Source: Fratercula arctica (taxonomy: Eukaryota; Chordata; Aves; Charadriiformes; Alcidae). Taken from it: a DNA stretch of 64,000 nucleotides. This document shows, piece by piece, positions 23,741 through 35,803 of this stretch. The stretch spans positions 150,132,447-150,196,446 of the forward strand of contig CANTUZ010000001.1 of NCBI GenBank assembly GCA_947846985.1, given 5' to 3'. Below the pieces are notes generated by a model. It was not told the DNA's origin, did not search any database, and worked only from the letters and a program-made list of their open reading frames with translations. The stretch's first letter is position 1. Every line of letters starts with the position of its first letter. The position numbers and the translations under genes were made by a program.

Positions 23741-26700
23741 CTGTAACCAAAGACTAATATTAGTAAGATTTTAACAAAACATGATATTGTTATAAAGGAT
23801 GATTTACAATACTAGGGAAATGCCACTGATATATATAAGCTGAAAATCAGATCGGTAAATGATGGAGAGAGGTTTGCATTCAGTGTATCACATTCAAAAC
23901 ATGGCTAAGCAAAGCTTTCTGAGGACGCAAGCCATTTTTTCAGTTTCCTATTTATTTTACTTAAGACATATTTTTAACTTTTAGGAGTCTTGTTGTTCAT
24001 GTAGCTATTTAATGAAAAATGTTTTAACATAGCAACCCGATATTTTAAATATTCCAGATAATGACAGAATATTAAGTACTGAGAAAAGGTATCACTGAAC
24101 AGCTGCTAAGAACACTTATTTTCTACTGTAACCACTTTGAATATATATGTATGGTTTACATTAGAGGCTGACTATAACATGCACAGTATACAATAAATTA
24201 AAATATTGCAGCTGTAGATTGTAGATGAGAAACATGGGTTGATGCATATACCTCTGTTACTGTGCACCCTACAGATGGAATTTTCACAATGTACCACTGT
24301 AAATAAATAGCCTACACTGAGTATAAACTGTTTATTTCATAGTTGTCTACCTCAACTGCTGATGTTTCTTCTCCCTTAGGTGCTAGTTTAATGATAATAT
24401 ATTGGAGCAAGTAACGCTTCACTAATCTCAGTGGTTCACTCAAAGAGCATGAAAAGTCCACAAACAAATTCCACGGCTTACGGAGGCACGTGGCGTATGA
24501 TGCTGTAAAGTAGGGTTTTTTAATGACACTTCAAATCTGCACTTGAAAGGTTCGCTGATCTTACAAATAATGTAGATCTACACTGTATCTGCTCTGATTC
24601 TTTTTTTTCCCATGACCCAGCTTTGAAAATAGAATAGTGCATTGTGATTAATTCTTTCATTATAATGGTATTCTTCTTTTAATTAAAAACAAACCAACCA
24701 CAAACTTCAGTCTGTTTCTTTTTTCACTGATACAATGCATTTTCAAAGAAAAAGTGCTTCTATGAATAAATTTTTTTAAAGCAACAGTTACTACTGAAAT
24801 AGTTATTCATGAGATTCCCACGTTACTATGGGAATCTGCATATAGGAATATAAATAACACAGGTTATAACACAGACAGGTTTAAAGAGGTGAAACAGAAG
24901 TTGAAAGCAAGATATACCTCAAATCAGTCATAAATGGGGCCAGTGTGTGCTGCAGAAGTTTAGGCTGAACAGATAACAGTGGTCAATAAAGAAGCTAACT
25001 TGCCGTGAATTTTCAAAATAGCAGGTATTACCTGAGATACTACATACAGAAAAGAAATCTAAAGAACCAATCATTAACTCGGTCCAACTGATGACGTCTT
25101 GACTTGTAAAAATCATAGGAGTCATATGCCCATGGGAATTCAGGTGCCCAAACCATCCAGGCAAGAGCCTGCTGGGATTTTTGAAGCAGCTGGTGTATGG
25201 GTGCTAAATAGCTGAGGCTTTCAGTTGGTGCAGTTAGGGTCCAGGCTTCATTAGGTGCATGTGGGTACCTCTAGGAACTTCAGGACTCCTGTATCCTTGA
25301 ACCTTAGTGTCTGCAGTTAGTAAAGGGCTTGGCAACAATGAAAATAAACAAGAGACTCATGTAACAAGAAAAAATTGTGAATGATTCTCACTAGCACATA
25401 GCTACCTGGATAAGTCCAAACTTGTGTATACTACAACACAGTATAATAGCAGACTGCAATAACTTGAGGCCCAGTTCAATCACAGTTTGCAGATATTTTG
25501 CTTATTTAATCATACTTTCCAATTCTTTCATTTTGGCCATGCGAGACAGATTTAAACATGTATCAGGTGATTTGTTAAGACACATTCACATTCATGGTTA
25601 ACGTTGCGTCATGAGAGTGGAATGATGCAGCTTGGTCAAACTCATGATTTGGATTGTAATAATTCCATTGTGACGTTACAAGGTTACCATAGCCCAAGGG
25701 TTACCCAAGTACATGAGAATGCTGTAAAGGGAAACTGTTGTTTTATACTGCAAAAAAAGCCCTGCTAACATACACTGACATCCAAAATCCACAAATTCTT
25801 ATAAACCTCTCATTTGTGTGATATAATTCCCATATCAATGTACCATTTCAGGTGCCCAATAAGACTCCATCTTAGCCTATTGCCTGTGCCTGCTTTTTAA
25901 AGATTCACTTTATTCATTGCTGCTTATTAAAGTACTTTCATATAGTGGGACTTTAAATATACATACATACACATTTCTGTTTCTCTGTAGTTAGCATTTT
26001 TTTTTCCAGTTTACTTAGTGAGAAATTACTCTCAGCTATTTATCTACTTAGGGCATAAATATCCTCTGAGCAAGTACTCTGGGCATGCTTTAGGTAACTC
26101 TAAACTCCCTGTCTTTATTAAAAAATAAAAAAAAAAGAGGATAAATTCAAATAACAAGGCTGTCCATGAACTAGTTGGGGATAAACTACATATCTAACAG
26201 TTCTCTCTTTGCAAAAGCAAAATACAGTCAACCAGAAATTGCAACACTCAGTTATCTTCAAGTAGTCCTCTTTTTTAACCTTCAGTCTCCCTGTGAAACT
26301 ATCCATCAGTAAATATTTTTCTCTTTCAGAGATAAACACAGCATATGTTAGCTTATGGAATTTCACTTTGCATTTAAGGTATCTCTTGCTTGCTCTTACC
26401 ACATAAGTAAATTATTTTGCTAGCATTTTACCTGTAGATCTATTAGGTTGACATAAAATTTATATCTATTTACTGTGTCCTGTTCACTTGTGCCAAAAAG
26501 CCAGCGTGTCAAAGGAAAAAGTGGTAACTAAAATGCTGTCTTTCCGTTAGTTATGAGATGCAGAATAGGTGATCTGATCAAAACTTGCCTCTCTCGGTGA
26601 GGCTCGGTTCAGTTTATTTCTACCTTACTGCAAAAACCTACATGTTTTTCACACCTTTTAGATTTGCCCAGTATTACATTAAACAAAAATCATTAGGCAG

Positions 26701-28349
26701 TTCTTACACACTCAGTGCACTAGTTTAAAAAAAAAAAAAAAAAGAAAGAAAAGCCATTTTTAAAATTTTATTTTATATTATGGGTTCATTTACTGTTAGG
26801 ATTAGTATCTTCTAACTGTGAGACTCGGTGTTTTATGTCTCACAAAAACACAATTCAGTTACTCATCCACAGGGGACAAACGCTATTTGAGAGGCCACAG
26901 GATACCACACTTGATTTCCAGCAGCCAGTCAAGAAAAGGATGGGTTTCCTGCAGGCCCTGCATCATGTCTGTCAACCCATGAGGGTATTTTGGAAAACTC
27001 AGGCATCTCAGACAGCGGCAGACACCCATGTGTGGGCAATGAGTGGAATCATTTATCACAGTCTCCCCTCTCCCCTGTCAGTACGAACTGAAGCAGCTCA
27101 GGAACGCTTTGGATGTGGTCAGTGGAGGAGGAAAACTAAATCCCTTCGCTCTTCTCCACGCCTAAAATAAAAGCTGTACAAAAATCACCTGATATCGCAA
27201 CAGTCATGACAAAATTTTGAGATCTGACAAAATAATTACACTGTCAGGAGGAAGACTGTACAGATAACTGAGGAAAAAATCCCATCCGTCTTCATAGAGG
27301 CCCTTCTCGAGACCCCTTTGCTCCCCTGGACGTGACAGGTCCAACATCTCCAAAGGCCTTAAAAGTTCCTCCCCAGCAATCACTGCCCATGGCTGCAGAG
27401 AGATCAATCTCCTGTTTGCTTGGCTTTCAAAAATAATAATGACAAGATGCATCTCTAAGACATATGATATATGAGAAAGACAATTATCCTCCATTATGGA
27501 GTTAGGCGTATCGAATTCCCCTTAAACCATGTACAGTGTTAACTCTCAGTTGTGTCTTTTTCAGCGCTTTTGTATTTGGTTGCCACCAAAGCCAAATTTT
27601 GACTTTAAAGCCCCCACTGCAGGCATCAAAGTAGCTGTACTCTGCACACAGAAGTCTATTAAGGACTGTGATATTTTCATGCATCCTGAGTGCCCACCTA
27701 CTAAGTATTCATTGTCCACTCTTGCTCAGGGCAGGTGGGTGATTATATCCACAACAGAGACTCGTAAGTGTTCCTGGACTGTCATCTTTTAATCCTTTTT
27801 TATACTCCACCACTCCACCGGTCCACGATGGACTGAGATGGTGACATTTAAGAATGGCATATCAAAACCTTCACTGAATCGCTTCATCTAGAGATCAAAG
27901 AGCCTTCTTTTTGATGTGCCTTCATCACTCTGCCAGTACATGCCTGGTCCCAAAGGAGTTTTTCTAATGTTTTTTGCTTTGTACTGGTCAGTACATTTAC
28001 ACAAGTGCCTAAATTTAAGAAATTTTCTTCTGGCTCAGGAAGCAGAGATGAAGAATTTAATGAAACCAATAAAAAGTGGAACTCACTAACAAGGAATGTT
28101 TTCTACTTCCTTTTCCCACCATGACATAAACAGAAAATCACTACGAAGCAGTTAACATGGTTAGAATTCTGCAAAATAGAAGGCGGAGGATAGAAAACTC
28201 CCCCAAACCCCTAAAAGCAAGTTTAACAAAAAATATTACTAAGAATTTTGGAAATAAAGAAACATGAAGAATAAATAAGGCTCTGACTGTAACCATCTTG
28301 TATCTGATGCTGTTGATTTGGAAATCACATAAGTTTTGATTCTGGTTTT

Positions 28350-28370
28350 TATAAACACATTGTGTTTATA
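28350..28370. repeat. Perfect short inverted repeat (hairpin)
   Basis: The arms tataaacaca (28350-28359) and tgtgtttata (28361-28370) are exact reverse complements separated by one base. Flanking ggtttt and aaacc extend the stem with one bulge. It lies in PKP2 intron 1. Confidence 0.9.
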
Positions 28371-29659
28371 AAACCCTGGGTTAGAGAAAGAATCTCTACA
28401 CAGACAGAAGTTCATCAGGCCGTTTGCTTTTGTATCATATATTACTCAGTTCTGCCCTCTTTTTTCACAAGGGAACTGATAAGGACGTACAGGATGTAGT
28501 AGACTAGCTCAGGGATTATACTAAAGAAACAGAAAAACTACAAATGAATTTAAAAAGCCAATCAAAATCCAAACGGAACAAGATCAGAGGCAAGTGGACT
28601 CATAAACGGAATAAAGTTTGATAGACTCCTCAAGTGTACATAAAATAATCAATATTGTTGCATCATATGCACGCTGAAAAACACCAGTCATTAAGGTATA
28701 TGGTTCTGAATGCCGTTTTTCTTTGATAAGGATGAATCTGCCATTTCATTTCCACCTTTAAATAGCATTCAGAAATTTGATACGGCTGCTTTAGTTGTTC
28801 AAAATTTTTCAGGGCAGCGTAATCTTTAATTTATAAAGGTTCAGCAAATGATGAACTGGAAAAGTTGCAGCTGTTCTTAAACTACTGCTTGAAAAACTGT
28901 TAAGAATGTTTGACAAACTCTTGAAAGGAGCTGGGGCAGTACATGACTTCAGTGATCCGGCAGCTGCTGTAATCCTCAAATCTGAGGATGGCCTGAATTT
29001 CTATGATAAAAAAGAAGAAATACGCCCTCAAAAAAGAGGGGGGCAGGAGAAGGGAAGGGCATAAAACAACAAACAATATGGGGGTAGAAGGCAAAAATAT
29101 GTTTTTCCATTTAAAGGTAATGTGGAAGGCTAAGCAACCACCTTTAATTTGAAACTTTAAGGAGAAATTTTGCTGCCTGACAGAGTACTTGCAGCTTCAA
29201 AACTTCCAGTTCCAGTGGAAAACGGGTGCGCACAGATGATACTGGGTAAGACCTTTGCTACCACTGATTTTTCACAGCCGGTGGTTATGTGCTTGGCTAA
29301 TTTTAGGCCATACAGTGAATACTCTGGTTAGGTATGTGCTAAGTACCTTGCTGAACAGGGTCTGAAATAATCCTACAGATCAAACAGTTATATCACAGGG
29401 TCCTGCTCCTGCTCCTTCTACATCTTTGTATCATCTTCCCTGCAACAGCAACAATATGGGACCCTTGGTGAATGTATCTAGAAAACTGTTATAATTCAGA
29501 GAAAGTGAGGTTTTTGCATGTAAAACAGTGCAATTTTTTGAAAAAGTACCCTACATATAAGAATTCAAATGTTTCTCAAAGCATAGTCAAATTTTGAGCC
29601 AGTCTATGATGAAAGCACATTGGGATACACATGTATATATATGTATATTTTTCCCAAAA

Positions 29660-29684
29660 GTCAAATGCCTGATAGGCATTTGAC
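29660..29684. repeat. Perfect short inverted repeat (hairpin)
   Basis: The arms gtcaaatgcct (29660-29670) and aggcatttgac (29674-29684) are exact reverse complements of 11 bp separated by gat. It sits in AT-rich DNA within PKP2 intron 1. Confidence 0.9.
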
Positions 29685-30959
29685 TCACATTATAGATATT
29701 TGAGAGATAGATAGACTGTCATGTGCAAAGATTATACATGCATATATTACATATGTATAAACACATGTATAAATATATGGAACACATTCCAGTTCCATTT
29801 ATTTTTTTCTGGGTTTTGTAGTGGGACTAAAAAGTGTAGGGTGAGTTGGGCACAAAAATACGTTTGAAAGAAGAAAAGTTCATTTTATGCATGAACAATA
29901 CATGTAACAGACATGACATTTGCCATTCCTTACCCTGAAACTTTAGTTTTGGCATCTCAGAAATTGAAAGGGCTCAAATACCTGACCTTTAGAGAAACAA
30001 AGCAAACCAAGACAACTGTCCCCAAATCCATCAGGTCTGTTTAATATATTCCAGAGAAGCTAAGATGAGTTAGAAGGATGGGAGCTTTGTCTTCATAGTG
30101 TTTTATGCATGGCTTAAGAGACAAGATCTCAGGTTCATGACACCATCTCATTTATTAACTACTGCTTAAAAAGCTTTTCCCAGGCTCTCTATTGAGAGAA
30201 AAAGAAATCAAGTTGCTCAAGAAGTGTTTAGAAACATTATTTAAATGAGAGCTGCCAAGCTAAGGACTTGCATGTGTAGCTGCACAGCTGTGTCTACCTG
30301 TTTAGGCGATGTGTGTACTTAACTTTTTTGAGCAGAGTATGGCTGTGTCTGCATTGTATGCATTTTTGCCGTGAGGTGTTTTTTAGATAGAATCCAGACG
30401 AAATACAAGGAAACATTCCTCTGCCTGACAAGATAGATGAGTGGAGTACAGTTATAACTTTGAAGACCTTTGGCTCACAGTTTTTTTGCAAACGAAAGGT
30501 GACAGCTTCTTTAAGGACAGCCGAGCAACAGGGTATATACCCTGTAAGGCAGTCATATCTTCCTATTTAAAACCAGGATTGAAGTTTTCATGGTAAGGGT
30601 TGCTTTTTTTTAAATTACTTATTTACGAAACCCCTGGAGCAGCTTGCCTTTAGCCCTCAGCACCTGACAAAGTCACCCTGTGGGTGCCTGCGGCTGCAGT
30701 TGGACCCAGGTTGGGGCAAAAGGCACAACTGTGTGGACCTTCCTGATGGATCCGGCCTTCCGGCTGTACGGTCTCGGAAGCAAGGACTGACGGAGGTCAG
30801 TATGTACCACACACGTCAAAGAACAGGTCAGAAAGAACCGAGAGCGGCCCCCACCACTCACCCAAGTTATGGCGCTTGGGAGGGAGAAACTTCTGACCCA
30901 CTTCGTTGGGGAAAAGAGCACGGGAAGAGGCGACAGAGACACGATTTTCCGTCAAACCC

Positions 30960-31910
30960 GCTAAAAACAAGTGACCCGAGCGGCCCCGCATCTCCCAGGG
31001 CCGGGGAAGCCGCGGAGGCGGCTGGGGCCGCCCGGGGCCAGCTCGGGTCTCACAGCGGGTCTCACCCCGGGGCCGCCGCCGCCGCCCCGGGAGGCCCTTC
31101 CCGTGTTCCCGCCGCCGCCGAAACCGCCACCGACAGCCGTGGCCGTGGCCGGGCCACTCACCGTTGTGCAGCGAGCTCCGGCTCTTCCTGGCCAGCGTCT
31201 GCTGGACCTGCCGATGGATCCGCAGCGCCTTCTCCTCCCCGGCCCGGTCTCCCGAGAGCTTGAGCCTGGCCTCGGAAGGCAGCGCCAGGCTGGAGCTGTC
31301 CAGCTCCCCCAGGATCTGCTGGCCCAGCACGGTGCGGATGTAGCCCTGCTCGCCGGCGGGGCCGCGGCCGGCCATGGGCGCAGCCGACCACCGCTCCGCT
31401 CCGCTCCGCGCACGGGAACCTGTTGCGCCGCCGCCACCTCCCCCCTCCCCAGCGCCGCGACTCAGCCGCTGAGGGACGGGCCGGGACGGGCCGCGCCCAG
31501 CGCCGCCCCGGGCTCTGCCCCGCCCGCCGCGCAGGTGCCAGGCACGGCCCGCGCCCCGGCCCCGCTCCGCCCGCCCCGGCCTCTCGGGGCCGGGCAGGGC
31601 CGGGCCGGGCCGACCCCTCCCCGCTCTTCCCGGCCCCTCCTCTTCCTTCCCTTCCCGCCAGGGTGAAGGGCCCGGCGCAGCGGCCCGGCCCGGCCCAGCC
31701 CTCGCCAGCGGGGAGCAGCCGCCGCCTCAGGCAGCCGCCGCCCGGCCCCGTCCTCCCCGGCGGCCCGACGGGGCCTCCCGGGGCAGCAGGGGCTGGGCGT
31801 CCGGTGCGAGACCCCCGTGGAGGGAGCTGGTGCCGCTTTGTCCCGCAGCCGGCGGGAGAGGGGGTTCCTGTGGCACACGTACCCCCCGCGGGAACGAGCA
31901 CACGCGTGTG
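30960..31910. promoter_or_regulatory. PKP2: CpG island and probable PKP2 promoter
   Basis: The base composition changes abruptly to very GC- and CpG-rich at about 30960 and returns to ordinary DNA at about 31910, where a CR1 element begins. The island contains exon 1 and roughly 530 bp upstream of the start codon. Several GC-box-like strings occur, for example ccccgcccgccgcg near 31518 and ctccgcccgcccc near 31565, and I saw no TATA box near the start codon. This is the layout of a broad, TATA-less CpG-island promoter. The exact transcription start cannot be read from sequence. Long open frames on both strands here are by-products of GC-rich, stop-poor sequence. Confidence 0.8.
31162..31375 (-). 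CDS. PKP2: PKP2 coding exon 1 (residues 1-71, codon 72 split)
   Basis: This exon encodes the start of the plakophilin head. The start is the ATG at 31375-31373, followed by [10 protein letters not shown] and then the hallmark block [20 protein letters not shown] (residues 11-30). That block is nearly identical to human PKP2 and marks the conserved HR2-type head motif, a region implicated in binding desmosomal partners. The exon continues through [11 protein letters not shown] and ends ...[12 protein letters not shown]. The donor is AACG|GTGAGT (intron begins at 31161), phase 1, as in human. It is 9 bp shorter than the human exon, the loss falling in the Gly/Ser linker around residue 42-46. 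The start context has C at -3 and G at +4, which is moderate. I saw no in-frame upstream ATG. The exon sits in the CpG island and is extremely GC-rich. Confidence 0.97.
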
Positions 31911-31916
31911 AAACAG

Positions 31917-32311
31917 GCTGGAGCACCTCTGGTGTGAGGGCAGGCGGAGGGAGTTGGCGTCGTTCAGCCTGGAGAAGAGAAGGCTCCAGGGAGACCTTAC
32001 AGCAGCCTTCAAATACCTAAAGGGGGCCCACAGGAAAGATGAGGAGGGACACTTTATCAGGGAGTGTAGTGACAGGACGAGGAGTAATGGTTTTAAACTG
32101 AAAGAGGGGAGATTTTTCACTCTGAGGGTGGTGAGACACTGGCACAGGTTGCCCAGAGAAGCTGTGGATGCCCCATCCCTGGAAGTGTTCAAGGCCAGGC
32201 TGGATGAGGCTTTGAGCAGCCTGGTCTAGTGGGAGGTGTCCCTGCCCGTGGCAGGGGGATTGGAACTACATGATCTTTATGGTCTTTTCCAACTCTAACC
32301 GTTCTATGATT
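31917..32311 (+). mobile_element. CR1 LINE, 5'-truncated 3' end
   Basis: This is a 3' fragment of a CR1 non-LTR retrotransposon in plus orientation. It begins within the ORF2 C-terminal coding region (ggctggagcacctct). It contains the diagnostic strings gttcagcctggagaagagaa, ggttgcccagagaagctgtg and catccctggaagtgttcaag, and ends aactctaaccgttctatgat. The frame is open to the TAG at 32227-32229 and reads FSLEKRRLQGDLTAAFKYLK, continues through GFKLKEGRF, then FTLRVVRHWHRLPREAVDAP and ends EALSSLV. Compared with the usual CR1 ORF2 end, about eight residues (around RLDIRKKF) are missing in frame after KEGRF. Severe 5' truncation is normal for CR1. It touches the upstream edge of the PKP2 CpG island. 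Confidence 0.93.
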
Positions 32312-32915
32312 GTCCCTTATAGATCCTTTGCATTATGTTACAGATTTAAGATACTTCTTTATTTTACACGCGGCTGCATTTTGTGCACGTGTAAGTAAGT
32401 CTCAACTAAAAAGATAAGATGTGAAACTGCTTTAAATGTAGCCGTGTCCCCCCCTGTGAACATCAAATTTTCAGGTGGGATTGTGTTAGGGGGCTGCAGG
32501 GCTGCTGGTTTGGGAGGTTTTCCTGCTCTCTGGGATTTTTCAGGCTGTCCCGAGGATTTGCAGAGGGATGAATCAAAGCCGCCTTCTCTCCCTTTGGTTG
32601 TAAAGAGCGAATTGCGCAATTAAAGGCTGAAAAAAAAAAATATCCCCGTCTGGCTCTGCCCCTGCAAAGGAAGGTCTGCGCCTGCCTGCGTGATCGTAAG
32701 TGGCTTCTTAGACACTGAAGGACGTCTCAGGGCATGTGAGCCGGAGAAAGGCTGAAGTTCTCACACTATCTCAGGACACAGCTTGGAGTTACTGTTTAAA
32801 TAAACACTCTACTCACAGTGGGTTGAAAGAAGGAGGAAAAAAGGAACATGCAATGTCTTGGGGAGAGAAAAGTGCAGGCATTAGAAAAAGTAGACGATCC
32901 AGGGTTGCATGATTT

Positions 32916-32936
32916 AAAAAAAAAAAAAAAAAAAAA
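32916..32936. repeat. Poly-A tract (21 A)
   Basis: A homopolymer run in the intergenic region upstream of PKP2, with no recognisable retroposed sequence directly upstream of it. Confidence 0.85.
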
Positions 32937-35067
32937 TCCGCAGCAAATTAAGTGTAAGTATTTTAATGGAACAGCTAATGTTTTTTAAAAGCAAATGAAA
33001 ATTAATGTAGCTTTTAACTTCATGTGTTGCTATTTTAGAGGCAGGCTGGGACTCAAAATGAGCAATTTAGCTTGTTTTTTACCAGCACTTCAGACAGCGG
33101 GGGGGGGTACAGGGTGGCCTGAGAGAAGCTGGGATTATTCTTGTTTTAGGGTATACCACAACATAGGAAACTGGGGCACCTTCTCTATTCTCAGAAAAAT
33201 CAGGGTGAGCGAACTGGCTCTACGCTGAGGAGTCCAAAATCCTTTTGCCCCTGCTTTACTCTTTGTCTCTTCCATTTCTCTCTTTAAGAGGGGGAGGGAG
33301 CTCTGGCCTTTCTTGTCACTTGGTCTGGCTAATGTCATCCCCCTTTTGTTCTAACGTGGCATATCACAGGAGAGGTCACGTTAATGATACGTGAGAATAG
33401 TTTCACTCATTAAGAGAACCGGAGCGACACACTCCTTCCTTATAAATGAGGAAAGGTTATGTACGGGAGCAGAAAGGTTGGAGATAAGCTGTGGGGTACC
33501 GGCTGGGAAAGAGGAGCAGGAATCTGTGGAGAGGAGGAAGTTGGAGGTATGTGGCAGAACTACGATGGGCAGGGGGAAAATGTAACAGAAGAGTGGAAGG
33601 ATAAAAAAAAAATGAAAGAATGGGCAGGATAAGGCAGGAAAAACAATGGGGGAGACACATCACCACTAGTAGGGAATGTAAACTCTGTTAGAAACTGTTA
33701 GGCCCTTTTGCTGACATACAGACAGTCACAAAAGCATTTCCAGTGAACAATAGATACTACGCTCTCGGCACATGTGAGTGAGGGCTACTGAGGAGATTAG
33801 AAAATAGCCTAAAAAATGTGAAACATTTCCTCCGCTCCTCCTTTTCCCTGCCCTCTTCTCCATTCCTGAACTCCAGCACAAACATGAATTCTGGATAGTT
33901 TTTATAGTTGAAACCAATTCGGTTGCATGCACAAAACACACCTGAAATGGATTCAGGATTTAGAAAATACTCTTGCAGAGGGTGTCCTCAGATGCCACTG
34001 ACATCGCATATAGGTTTACAAGCCCTTGGCACATTGGCATTGCCTCTGTTGAAAGAACTATTGAATTGTTATTATCTTTATTTTGCAAGTATGTACGTTT
34101 ATTTGTGCTTGTGAGATCAGTGTGGCAAAAGAAATGGCAGTTTGTTCTGGACTTGAAAATCTTTAATGAGCTTTCTGAGATAGATTTCTCTCCTTGTAAC
34201 TAGGAATGCTGACTGGAAAGTTTGCGGGATAGGCTGGATGAAGGGAGGGGACAGAGAAAGAATTTCGCCTGCACAGCAATTCAGGCAATGCTTAGCCAAG
34301 ATCTGAAATAGGAATGAATTTAGGCTTTTTCTTATCTGAAGAAAATAATAAAATAAAAATTCATGTAACTGTATGCCCCGTTAATAGCAATTCCTCGAAG
34401 CTGTTTTATGTTGGATTAACACCTCTTCTCAACTGACTTGCACAAAAAGAAACCCCAAGTCTTTTGAGAGGGAAATACTTCACCAGTGTCATTTGCAGAT
34501 GCAAAGCAAGGTAGCTGGGATTGTCCCTGAAAGGATCGCAACTTGTGATGGATGATTGCTCATTACATTTTTGAAAAAGAGATTTAATTATGATGCATAT
34601 AGTGACTAAGGGATGAGGAATCACATACAAAAACGTTTGCTTTCTGTCCGGTGTCTGATGGAGTCAAGCAGGTCAGAAAACCAGATATTTCTTTATAAGA
34701 CTTATTTCTTATTCTGACCAGATGTGCTTGGCCTAAACCATGCAGCCTTTCTCCATTAGAAGTTCCCCACAAATAATATTTACGTTAAAGTTTTGGTAGT
34801 TGGTCCTTTCACTCTTCTTTCCCTTCCCCCCACCCCTCTCTCTGTGTTAGGATTTAGGGAACAAGCTGGGTTTGTACCCTGGAAACAGACTGTTTTCAGC
34901 TGCCGGAGCCTTAGAGGAAACAGGGGTAAGTGTGAACATTGAGGTGTACAGTTTAAATGAGAAACAACTCGACAACAAGGGCTTCATCTTAAATACACGC
35001 AACATTATTCCTATGTGCATCTCGAGGACCACGTGGAAAATTAAGTGCCGTTAGTTCACTGGGGTTT

Positions 35068-35106
35068 GGTTTTTTTTCTTTTTTTTTCTTTTTTTTTTTT
35101 TTTTTT
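35068..35106. repeat. Poly-T tract with C interruptions
   Basis: About 38 bases of T broken twice by a single C. No associated retroelement recognised. Confidence 0.85.
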
Positions 35107-35769
35107 AAATTTTCGATCCCATGGTTGAAGGTGTTATATCCAAGTGCCGGATAGTCGGGAATAGCCGGACTGTTTCTACATCTGTCCTCTTCCTTCTGGT
35201 GTCGTTTGAGTCCCCCCGCCGAGGGAAAGGGAACGAGTTCTCCCCCTGCCAGGAGCGAGGCGACACACTGCCACCGCGCGTTCCCTGGCGGGAACGGCAC
35301 GACCCAGCCCGCTCCCCGTCGCTGCTCCTAAAAAGGTAAAACTTGGAAAACAGACTTGGAGACTACTCAGGCAGGAGTTAACTCCCTGTTTAAAAAGCTG
35401 AGACCGGTACTTTACTGCAATTTTATTTGTTACGGGACATGGAACTGAAGTTCAATCTGTCTTTTGCACCAGGCACTTGTATCCTGTACTGTCTTACAGT
35501 AACATATCCATATCTGTCATCTCAGCAATGTTTTTGGAAGCAGAGAAACAGAAGATCATCTATTTTATCCTGTAGGATAATTTAAAGTAAAGATTAGTTT
35601 CAGAGCCACCTAGGGGAAAAGTGCTACTTTGGCATTGGTAAAGTGACTCTGACAGCGGTTTTCTGCTTGAGAGGGATGTGGCAATAAAAGCAGTAAAAGC
35701 CACGATTGCGATTCTCTACCTGACCTAGACAGAATTCACGGGAGCGGCAAATTGCCCGAGGGAAGAAAA

Positions 35770-35803
35770 TACACACACGCGCACACACACACACACATAC
35801 ACA
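35770..35803. repeat. (CA)n microsatellite, interrupted
   Basis: This is an alternating AC/CA run of about 34 bp with a cgc interruption and a t near its 3' end. It is potentially polymorphic. Confidence 0.9.

Larger units (their letters stand above)
23741..31161 (-). other. PKP2 intron 1
   Basis: This first intron is 7.4 kb and the longest complete one. It carries a 17-base A run (26727-26743), two short perfect inverted repeats (28350-28370 and 29660-29684) and an AT/ATG-rich stretch (29625-29780). Its upstream end enters the CpG island at about 30960. First introns often hold enhancers, but no specific one is demonstrable here. Confidence 0.8.
1..31375 (-). other. PKP2: PKP2 locus (plakophilin-2), 5' half
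   Basis: Plakophilin-2 is an armadillo-repeat plaque protein of desmosomes and the cardiac area composita. It links desmoplakin and desmosomal cadherins, and a nuclear pool is also known. Six coding exons on the minus strand, read from high to low coordinates, measure 214, 113, 695, 139, 208 and 178 bp. The human counterparts, from memory, are 223, 113, 698, 136, 208 and 178 bp (exons 1-5 and 7). Phases chain without conflict (1, 0, 2, 0, 1, 2), giving 515 complete codons plus two bases. Introns measure 7421, 2215, 5660, 2956 and 5371 bp, and the sixth is open at the window edge. The exon 1 and armadillo sequences separate it clearly from PKP1, PKP3 and PKP4. The 3' exons, encoding roughly the last 320 residues, are outside the window. 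Confidence 0.96.

Noticed and set aside
30700..31911. Several long open frames on both strands around the CpG island (up to 344 codons)
   Set aside because: GC-rich DNA has few stop codons. The protein sequences are Pro/Ala/Gly/Arg low complexity, most lack an ATG, and only the frame starting at 31375 matches PKP2.
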